Below, piece by piece: positions 1 through 5,096 of a DNA stretch of 5,096 bases. The DNA is from Lachnospiraceae bacterium UBA3772 (lineage in GTDB: Bacteria; Bacillota; Clostridia; Lachnospirales; Lachnospiraceae): contig DFFQ01000166.1 of NCBI GenBank assembly GCA_002371025.1, forward strand, positions 1 to 5,096, read 5' to 3'. The stretch's first letter is position 1. The number at the start of each line of letters is the position of its first letter. Below the pieces are notes generated by a model. That model was not told where the DNA came from. It made no database searches and saw only the letters and a program-made list of their open reading frames with translations. The position numbers and the translations under genes were made by a program.

Positions 1-647
1 ATTTTGAGAAAAGAAAATTCACATCCTTCAATGATTTTTTTACCAGAAAACTATCTGACGGGGCAAGGGAAATCTGCATGGAAAAAGAAAGCTTTATTTC
101 TCCATGTGACTCAAAACTCCTTGCTTATAAGATCACAGAAGATTTAATGGTGGACATAAAGGGAAGTACATATAATCTTGCTGAACTTGTTGGGAATAAA
201 ATAGACACCAGTTCTTTTAACGGGGGATGGTGCCTGATATTCAGATTATGCGTGGATGATTATCACAGATATATCTATCTTGATGATGGAAGACTTGAAA
301 AAAACCTTGAAATCCAAGGAAAGCTTCACACTGTAAGATCAATATCCAAAGATTACAGAATATATAAAGAAAATTCGAGAACTGTCAGTCTTTTTCAAAC
401 AGAGAATTTCGGAGAAATAATTCAGATTGAAGTTGGAGCCATGTTCATTGGCAAGGTAACAAATAACAACAAAGAAAACTTCAAAAAAGGCGATGAAAAA
501 GGGTTTTTCGAGTTTGGCGGTTCAACAATTGCTGTACTTGTACAGGATAAAAAGATAGAACTTCACCAGGACATCCTTGATAACAGCAGAAATGATATAG
601 AATCAAAAGTTCGTTGTGGTGAAGTGATAGGGAGGAAGATATGTTAA
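1..647 (+). CDS. psd: Phosphatidylserine decarboxylase proenzyme, 5'-truncated by the window edge
   Basis: This enzyme decarboxylates phosphatidylserine to phosphatidylethanolamine at the membrane, using a pyruvoyl group made by self-cleavage. The first complete codon is at 3. The frame is open to the edge, and the 25 residues before the Met at 78 include FNDFFTRKL, a hallmark of this family, so the true start lies outside the window. Numbering from that Met, visible motifs are SPCDS (Asp11, nt 108-110), KGSTYNLAEL, DYHR (His63, nt 264-266), a VGAMFIGKV stretch and FGGST. Cleavage is expected between Gly148 and Ser149 (nt 522-524), with Ser149 becoming the pyruvoyl group. The C-terminus, ending in a GEVIG motif, looks complete. 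Judged against the roughly 300-residue clostridial-type enzymes, about 80 N-terminal residues are missing. One oddity is that the usual YHRxH motif reads HRYIY, so the second His is absent. The last codons overlap the next gene by 7 nt. The family call is firm; the exact lipid substrate is not proven. Confidence 0.93.
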   Translation, partial: FEKRKFTSFNDFFTRKLSDGAREICMEKESFISPCDSKLLAYKITEDLMVDIKGSTYNLAELVGNKIDTSSFNGGWCLIFRLCVDDYHRYIYLDDGRLEKNLEIQGKLHTVRSISKDYRIYKENSRTVSLFQTENFGEIIQIEVGAMFIGKVTNNNKENFKKGDEKGFFEFGGSTIAVLVQDKKIELHQDILDNSRNDIESKVRCGEVIGRKIC

Positions 648-1540
648 AAAGGCTGCACATTTATTTTAAGGAAAGATATCCAATTATTCCAAGACTGATC
701 CTTGGATTTATTGTGTTTATGGAGATTCATTTTATTATTCTCCTGAACGAAGGAATAACTACCTTTAACATAGGAATTCAGGAATTTGTTGGAGCATATA
801 CGGTATTTGCTTTCTTGCTATGGCTTAGAATTGCGGATGATCTCAAGGATTATGAGACTGACAGTGTTCTATTTCCAGACAGACCGCTTCCATCAGGAAG
901 AGTAAAAAGAAAAGATGTAATGATCATCTGCACAATAGTTGAGGCAATAGCTGTTATTTTAAATGTACTGTTTATGAACAACCTCTTATTCTTTGTAATC
1001 CTGTATTTTTATGGGTACCTTATGAGTAAGTGGTTTTTCCAGAAGGCCAAGATACAGCCATGTCTGCCACTTGCGCTTGTTACACATAATCCGGTCCAAA
1101 TGTTCATAAACCTATACATTATTTCTTTTACCGTACTCAAATATAATGTCAGAGCCATCAGTATCTACACTATAATGACGCTATGGACCCTGTATTTTCC
1201 AGCACTTATCTGGGAAATAGCAAGAAAAATACGAGCACCCAAGGACGAAACAGATTACGTTACTTATTCAAAGCTTTTTGGCTACAAAAAGAGCACAAAA
1301 TTTATCCTTATTCTGACAATTGTCGATATTATCACAAATATTATTTTGGTATTTAATTTGAATAAGATTTCTGTTATAGTACTAATAATTTTAGTTTCAT
1401 GGATGACATTAAAATTTATTCAGTTCATGCGTGATCCAGAACAGTTCAAGGTTGTTGATAAAGTAGAGAGATATACATACTTGCAGGAATCAACTATGCT
1501 GATCACCGTTGCTGTATTTTTAATTATCGGAAGGATCTGA
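641..1540 (+). CDS. UbiA-superfamily prenyltransferase-like integral membrane protein
   Basis: This is a 299-residue, very hydrophobic protein with about nine predicted membrane segments (roughly residues 16-35, 48-64, 92-110, 113-130, 150-166, 172-190, 219-238, 243-260 and 284-298), matching the nine-helix UbiA fold. The first Asp-rich motif is clear: LRIADDLKDYETD, with Asp66/67, Asp70 and Asp74, followed by PDRPLPSGRV (79-88). This fits the (N/D)DxxDxxxD site that binds Mg-diphosphate. The second motif is not the usual DxxxD. Instead WEIARKIRAPKDE (191-203) is followed by VTYSKLFG. I recall this pattern from an uncharacterised UbiA subfamily with EIGRKIRxPxDE-like signatures, so the donor and acceptor cannot be named. 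Such enzymes join an isoprenyl or similar chain to an acceptor within the membrane. The start ATG is supported by GGAGG at 631-635, five bases upstream, inside the end of the decarboxylase gene. The family call is good; the function is unknown. Confidence 0.82.
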   Translation: MLKRLHIYFKERYPIIPRLILGFIVFMEIHFIILLNEGITTFNIGIQEFVGAYTVFAFLLWLRIADDLKDYETDSVLFPDRPLPSGRVKRKDVMIICTIVEAIAVILNVLFMNNLLFFVILYFYGYLMSKWFFQKAKIQPCLPLALVTHNPVQMFINLYIISFTVLKYNVRAISIYTIMTLWTLYFPALIWEIARKIRAPKDETDYVTYSKLFGYKKSTKFILILTIVDIITNIILVFNLNKISVIVLIILVSWMTLKFIQFMRDPEQFKVVDKVERYTYLQESTMLITVAVFLIIGRI

Positions 1541-1550
1541 TCGACATATG
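1529..1550 (+). promoter_or_regulatory. Weak, distant ribosome binding site for the phosphotransferase gene
   Basis: The only Shine-Dalgarno-like sequence before the ATG at 1548 is GGAAGGAT (1529-1536), about 12-13 bases upstream, farther than the usual 5-9. No other standard start is available in this frame: there is an in-frame TAA at 1521-1523, and the codons between it and the ATG are not starts. The preceding gene stops at 1538-1540, only 7 bases before the ATG. Reinitiation by ribosomes finishing that gene is therefore a likely route of translation. This is an inference from spacing. Confidence 0.5.
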
Positions 1551-3929
1551 CTGAGCAAAAAGGCGGCAAATTTAATCACACTGAGGGAGAGGAATATCAA
1601 TGTTCCTCCCTTTGTTGTGGTTTCATATGACGAGGTAATGAAGGCTGGAGGAGTAGAGAAATATCACTTCAAAAATCCATTTCTCGAAAATGCAGAGGGC
1701 GAGTATTACGCTGTCAGAAGCGCTTGTTCCTTGGAAGATAATAAGGATGCGAGCTTTGCAGGCCAGTTTGACACTTACCTCAACGTGGCTTGGAATGACA
1801 TAGATGCAATGATCACCAAGTGCTACAAGTCACTTACAAATGATTGTGTAAAGAGCTATCTAAAGAGTAAAAAGATATCTGCATCAAACATAAAGATGGA
1901 TGTAATAGTCCAGAAAATGGTTGATGCTGATTTTGCAGGAGTTATCTTTACAGCAAATCCACAGGGAATACTAAACGAAACCGTTATAAGTGTTTCAAGA
2001 GGACTTGGTGAGGGCGTTGTCGCCGATAAAGCTGATAGTGTGACCTATTACTACAATTTAACCGATAAGATTTATTATTCTGAGGGAAAAGAGAATCTTT
2101 TATCCTATGACTTTGTAACAAGACTCATAGAGGTAACAAGCCAGATAAAAGCTATATTTGGAGAGTATCTTGATATAGAGTTTGCCATAAAAGATGGAGA
2201 AATATTTATTCTTCAAACCCGCGATATAACTACTGTAAAAGGGGAAAAGCCTCTTATTTTTGACAATAGTAATATCGTGGAAAGTTATCCGGGATTATCA
2301 CTGCCCCTGACAGAGTCTTTTGTTGACGTGGTTTACAGCGGAGTATTTAGAGGCGTCTGCAAAAGAATTCTCAAAGACGACAGGGAATTATCCAAATTTG
2401 AAGAAAACGTAAACAACATGGTAGGCCATGTAAATGGAAGAGTGTACTACAAAATCAGCAATTGGTATGCTCTATTAAAGTGCCTTCCATTTAATAGTTT
2501 TATTATCCCTGTCTGGCAGGAAATGCTGGGAGTAAAAAATAAAAGCTACGATAAGAGCTATGTGAGACAGTCGCTGCTTGTGAGAGCAAGGATCTATAGA
2601 AATACTTTTTCGGAACTTAGAAAAGTTCCTCAGCAAATGGAGGCACTTGCAGCAGAGTTTGAGAAAATAAACAAAAGCTTTTATGAAAAAGATATTGATA
2701 ACCTATCGCCAAAAGAGCTGAAAGCTATATATGAAGACTTAAAGATCAAACTCTTGGATATATGGGATATAACTCTTTTGAATGATCTTTATGCCTTTGT
2801 ATATACAGGACTTTTGAAAAAGAGATTAAAAAGAAAATATAAGAAAAATGAAGACAGTGTAAATGCCTATATTTCAGGCATTTCAAATATTGAAAGCCTT
2901 AAACCAATAAAAGAAATGATTGCTCTTGCAATGAATAAAAGCTGGATGGAGCCTTCTCAGTATGAGATGGCCAAGCAGGCTTATATTTCTGAATATGGTG
3001 ACAGAAATCTCGAGGAATTAAAGCTAGAGAGTAAGACCTTTAGGACTAATCCTGAGCTTCTTGATAAGAGAATTGACGAATATAGGGAAGATTTAGATAA
3101 ACTATCCGAAGTATATCAGGATATGAATGCCAAAAAACAAGGGGCTGAAACGGAAAAATTTGATGAGTATACAACAAAACTCATAAGACGCTGCACCCTT
3201 GGCATTGCAAACAGAGAGTCTTCAAGGCTAAACAGGACTAGAATTTTTGGTATCGTAAGAACAATCTTTTTACTGATTGGTAAAAATTTTGCTGATAGAG
3301 GTATTATTGAGAGCCAAAGAGATATCTTTTACCTCACAATCGATGAAATCTGGGATCTTGTTGAAAGAAATTCTGATACATCATCTGAAGAATGTGACAC
3401 AGAGAAGAATTTGACGAGGAACGCTGGAAATACAGAAACTAGCGCAGATATCAAGTACCTGATCCATAACCGCAAAGAGGATTATAAATTCTTTGAAAAA
3501 TTACCGGCCTACACCAGGATTATTTTTGAGGGAAAAGAGTTTGATAAAAAGTGTGCCAGAGTTTCTCTTCACAAGAACTCTTTTGACGGAAAAAAACTCC
3601 AGGGAGTGCCTTGCTCAAATGGCGTTGTAACGGGAGAAGCTCTGGTTGTTACAGACGTAAATGCAAGACAGGATGTTAAGGATAAGATACTGATAACGGC
3701 AATGACAGATCCTGGCTGGGTTTTCCTTCTTGCAACAGCCAAGGGAGTTATTGCGCAGAAAGGATCGATCCTCTCGCATACAGCTATTATTTCAAGAGAG
3801 CTGGGGATTCCTTCAATTGTGGGCGTTGACAATGTCCTTAGCGCCATTCATTCGGGGGACATGATCACGATGAACGGAAATACTGGAGAAATACAGATTC
3901 TGAAGGAAGTTAAAGATGTCGCAAGTTAA
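1548..3929 (+). CDS. RPH-like ATP-grasp/phosphohistidine phosphotransferase (PEP-utilising enzyme family, no PEP barrel)
   Basis: This 793-residue protein has three regions. The N-terminal ATP-grasp domain (about 1-230, the PPDK_N type) shows KKAANL near the start, AVRSACSLED plus ASFAGQFDTYLNV (55-80), a VQKMVDADFAGVIFTANP stretch (121-138), RGLGEGVVADKADSV (151-165) and DIEFAI...ILQTRDIT (209-228). The central helical region (about 235-680) carries NIVESYPGLSLPLTES, EYGDRNLEEL (482-491) and IFYLTIDEIWDL (593-604), as in rifampicin phosphotransferases. The C-terminal swivel domain (about 685-785) carries KGSILSHTAIISRELGIPSIVG with phospho-acceptor His744 (nt 3777-3779). The chain ends 49 residues after that His, so the PEP/pyruvate barrel of PEP synthase is absent. 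By family logic it splits ATP to AMP and Pi and moves the beta-phosphate via His744 to a hydroxyl substrate. That substrate is unknown, and the lipid-gene context suggests something other than an antibiotic. A polar linker at 606-634 and a basic patch at 424-433 are notable. Confidence 0.86.
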   Translation: MLSKKAANLITLRERNINVPPFVVVSYDEVMKAGGVEKYHFKNPFLENAEGEYYAVRSACSLEDNKDASFAGQFDTYLNVAWNDIDAMITKCYKSLTNDCVKSYLKSKKISASNIKMDVIVQKMVDADFAGVIFTANPQGILNETVISVSRGLGEGVVADKADSVTYYYNLTDKIYYSEGKENLLSYDFVTRLIEVTSQIKAIFGEYLDIEFAIKDGEIFILQTRDITTVKGEKPLIFDNSNIVESYPGLSLPLTESFVDVVYSGVFRGVCKRILKDDRELSKFEENVNNMVGHVNGRVYYKISNWYALLKCLPFNSFIIPVWQEMLGVKNKSYDKSYVRQSLLVRARIYRNTFSELRKVPQQMEALAAEFEKINKSFYEKDIDNLSPKELKAIYEDLKIKLLDIWDITLLNDLYAFVYTGLLKKRLKRKYKKNEDSVNAYISGISNIESLKPIKEMIALAMNKSWMEPSQYEMAKQAYISEYGDRNLEELKLESKTFRTNPELLDKRIDEYREDLDKLSEVYQDMNAKKQGAETEKFDEYTTKLIRRCTLGIANRESSRLNRTRIFGIVRTIFLLIGKNFADRGIIESQRDIFYLTIDEIWDLVERNSDTSSEECDTEKNLTRNAGNTETSADIKYLIHNRKEDYKFFEKLPAYTRIIFEGKEFDKKCARVSLHKNSFDGKKLQGVPCSNGVVTGEALVVTDVNARQDVKDKILITAMTDPGWVFLLATAKGVIAQKGSILSHTAIISRELGIPSIVGVDNVLSAIHSGDMITMNGNTGEIQILKEVKDVAS

Positions 3930-5004
3930 GGAATTTGAACTTGTTAAATTTGAAAAAGAAAAAAAGTATGTTAATGATTTTATAAGGCTTCCCAGGAAAC
4001 TTTACTCTTGCAGGGATAACATGGAAGACCCAGAGCAGATGAGGAAAATACTGCTTGGAGAGCATCCACTTAGCAAGGATTTCAGGCTGGCTAAGTTTCT
4101 CGTATACGAAAAGTCTCTTGGCAAGGTAGTTGGCCGTTTTGCTATAACAACATATGATAACGATGATAATGCATATATAGGTTTTTTTGAGTGTGTAGAT
4201 GATGATCAGGTAGCAGCTTTTCTGTTTAAATCAGCAGATGCCTTCTGCACAGAACATGGATATCACAAAATCATTGGCCCTGTAGATGGATCTTTTTGGA
4301 TCAAGTACAGACTTAAGGTTAATAGATTTGAAGGCAACCCCTACACTGGAGAGCCCTACAATAAGGACTATTACTTAAGACTCTTTATGAATAATGGCTA
4401 TCAGGTGGCGGAGCGGTATGTTTCAAGTGATTATGAAGTCATAAAAAAGGACTACGAAAGCCCCAAGCTTAAAAAAAGATATGATGAATTTAAGGCTAAA
4501 GGATATGAGATTATTAGTCCTACCAGGGAAACTTATGATGAAATAATCGGTGATGTTTACAGACTGATCACAGAGCTATATAGCTCTTTTCCCGTGTACA
4601 AGCATATTGATGAAGATGTCTTCAGGGAAATGTTCAAATCCTATAAGTCAATCATGTACATGGATGTGACCAAGATTGTTTACTACAAGGGCAAGGCGGT
4701 AGCCTTCTATGTCAACATTCCAGACTACGGAAATACAGTGTATCACCTGAATCTGCCTAATATTCTAAAAGTACTCAGAAACAGGAAAAAGCCAAAGAGA
4801 ATTATCCTGCTATATATGGGAGTTGAGAAAGAGCACCTGGGGCTTGGCGCAGCACTGATCCATGCTATACAGGAAGAACTAAAAAAGCTGCAAACACCAA
4901 GTATCGGAGCCCTCTGCAGACAAGGCAAAATAACACAGTTTTACGAAAGTAATCTAATGACAGACACCTACGAGTATGTGCTTTTAAGCAAGGATAATGT
5001 ATAA
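3916..5004 (+). CDS. Two-domain GNAT-family N-acyl/acetyltransferase
   Basis: This 362-residue soluble protein appears to have two GNAT-like halves. Residues 5-165 resemble the first half of a family of long GNAT proteins: FIRLPRKLY (22-30), EHPLSKDF (49-56), KVVGRFAI (70-77), AYIGFFECVDD (86-96), GPVDGSFW (121-128) and YYLRLFMNNGY (152-162). Residues 170-360 hold a second domain with KAVAFYVNIPDYG (260-272) and an acyl-CoA loop at GVEKEHLGLGAAL (302-314). There Gly309-x-Gly311 is kept, but the usual Arg/Gln of the R/QxxGxG/A loop is Glu306. It would transfer an acyl or acetyl group from a CoA thioester to an amine; the substrate is unknown. There is no signal peptide or membrane segment. The ATG at 3916 is preceded by AAGGAAG (3903-3909) at good spacing and overlaps the end of the phosphotransferase gene by 14 nt, so the two are translationally coupled. 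Superfamily membership is likely; the substrate is not predictable. Confidence 0.75.
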   Translation: MSQVKEFELVKFEKEKKYVNDFIRLPRKLYSCRDNMEDPEQMRKILLGEHPLSKDFRLAKFLVYEKSLGKVVGRFAITTYDNDDNAYIGFFECVDDDQVAAFLFKSADAFCTEHGYHKIIGPVDGSFWIKYRLKVNRFEGNPYTGEPYNKDYYLRLFMNNGYQVAERYVSSDYEVIKKDYESPKLKKRYDEFKAKGYEIISPTRETYDEIIGDVYRLITELYSSFPVYKHIDEDVFREMFKSYKSIMYMDVTKIVYYKGKAVAFYVNIPDYGNTVYHLNLPNILKVLRNRKKPKRIILLYMGVEKEHLGLGAALIHAIQEELKKLQTPSIGALCRQGKITQFYESNLMTDTYEYVLLSKDNV

Positions 5005-5010
5005 AGCAAG

Positions 5011-5039
5011 TTGAACATTAAAGATGACTGTGTTAAAAT
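5011..5039 (+). promoter_or_regulatory. Sigma-70-type promoter, probably for the downstream tRNA
   Basis: A -35 box TTGAAC (5011-5016) and a -10 box TAAAAT (5034-5039) are separated by exactly 17 bases. TGT immediately before the -10 gives an extended -10 element. The expected transcription start is near 5045-5047, where the GC-rich palindrome begins. The site sits 6 bases after the stop of the GNAT gene and ahead of the tRNA, which makes the tRNA the natural target. It is assigned by consensus match only. Confidence 0.6.
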
Positions 5040-5044
5040 AACTA

Positions 5045-5072
5045 GGCGCGCATATATGCGCGCCATATATTT
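5045..5072 (+). terminator. Perfect palindrome/hairpin, possible intrinsic terminator of the operon
   Basis: Positions 5045-5064 are a perfect 20-bp inverted repeat. In RNA it can fold into an 8-bp stem (GGCGCGCA with TGCGCGCC) and a TATA loop. It is followed by ATATATTT (5065-5072), which is only a weak U-tract, so termination may be partial. It lies 40 bases after the last stop codon of the operon, a fitting place for a terminator. It also begins almost exactly at the predicted start of the tRNA transcript, so it could equally be a 5' leader hairpin of the pre-tRNA. Confidence 0.55.
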
Positions 5073-5096
5073 GTTTCCGTAGCTCAGCAGGATAGA
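5073..5096 (+). tRNA. 5' end of a tRNA gene, probably tRNA-Arg, cut by the window edge
   Basis: The bases fit a tRNA 5' half: acceptor strand GTTTCCG (5073-5079), T8-A9 (5080-5081), D-stem GCTC (5082-5085) and D-loop AGCAGGATA containing the invariant GG (5086-5094). The start of the returning D-stem, GA, follows at the edge. The GTAGCTCAG...GGATAGA style is common in bacterial tRNA-Arg, but the anticodon is outside the window, so the identity is a guess. It is on the same strand as the operon, 68 bases after its last stop codon. Confidence 0.8.

Noticed and set aside
1..147. Open stretch in frame 1 from the left edge to a TAA at 145-147
   Set aside because: It overlaps the conserved decarboxylase frame and its translation shows no recognisable motif; it is a frame shadow.
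78..647. ATG at 78 as the start of a 189-residue protein
   Set aside because: The frame is open to the window edge and the 25 upstream residues contain the family motif FNDFFTRKL, so this Met is internal and the gene is truncated by the window.
641..1540. CDP-alcohol phosphatidyltransferase, suggested by the decarboxylase neighbour and the Asp-rich loop
   Set aside because: The DGxxARxxxxxxxxGxxxDxxxD signature is absent; DDxxDxxxD with PDRPL and about nine helices fits UbiA.
3569..3847. Minus-strand open frame of 92 residues
   Set aside because: It lies opposite the highly conserved His-swivel domain of the phosphotransferase and has no family-like motif; it is a shadow of codon pattern.
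1548..3929. Phosphoenolpyruvate synthase (ppsA) or pyruvate phosphate dikinase
   Set aside because: The protein ends 49 residues after the phospho-His, so the C-terminal PEP/pyruvate-binding barrel is missing, and the central region resembles RPH instead.
4743..4928. Minus-strand open frame of 61 residues, Ser/Phe/Ile rich
   Set aside because: It is antisense to the acyl-CoA loop region of the GNAT gene; the hydrophobic look is a reverse-complement effect of Lys/Glu-rich codons.
1..5096. CRISPR arrays, insertion sequences, direct repeats or riboswitches
   Set aside because: No spaced repeats, transposase motifs or terminal inverted repeats were seen by eye, and the coding genes leave almost no intergenic space except the last 92 bases.

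Overview
The window is a compact, same-strand gene block from an AT-rich bacterium. The tight gene packing, purine-rich Shine-Dalgarno sites, A/T-ending codons and protein styles suggest an anaerobic Firmicute. A clostridial lineage such as Lachnospiraceae (Butyrivibrio-like) is my best guess, but this is inferred from style and not from a marker gene.

Layout, all on the + strand. (1) Positions 1-647 hold the 3' portion of a phosphatidylserine decarboxylase gene. It is cut by the left edge of the window, and its reading frame is open and family-like right up to that edge, so the ATG at 78 is an internal Met. (2) Positions 641-1540 encode a polytopic membrane protein of the UbiA prenyltransferase superfamily. 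(3) Positions 1548-3929 encode a 793-residue ATP-grasp / phosphohistidine phosphotransferase with the architecture of rifampicin phosphotransferase (RPH): an ATP domain, a central helical substrate domain and a C-terminal swivelling His domain. It lacks the PEP/pyruvate barrel of true PEP synthase. (4) Positions 3916-5004 encode a two-domain GNAT-type N-acyl/acetyltransferase. (5) Positions 5005-5096 hold a sigma-70-like promoter, a perfect 20-bp GC/AT palindrome and the first 24 bases of a tRNA gene, probably tRNA-Arg, cut by the right edge.

The four coding genes overlap by 7 nt, are separated by 7 nt, and overlap by 14 nt, so they almost certainly form one translationally coupled operon. 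Its beginning lies to the left of the window. Phosphatidylserine decarboxylase makes an amine-bearing phospholipid at the membrane, UbiA enzymes condense prenyl or related hydrophobic chains with acceptors inside the membrane, an RPH-like dikinase would phosphorylate a hydroxyl using the beta-phosphate of ATP, and a GNAT protein could acylate an amine. Together they suggest a specialised membrane-lipid or lipid-headgroup pathway that I do not recognise as a described system. This pathway reading is inference; the individual family assignments come from motifs visible in the sequence.
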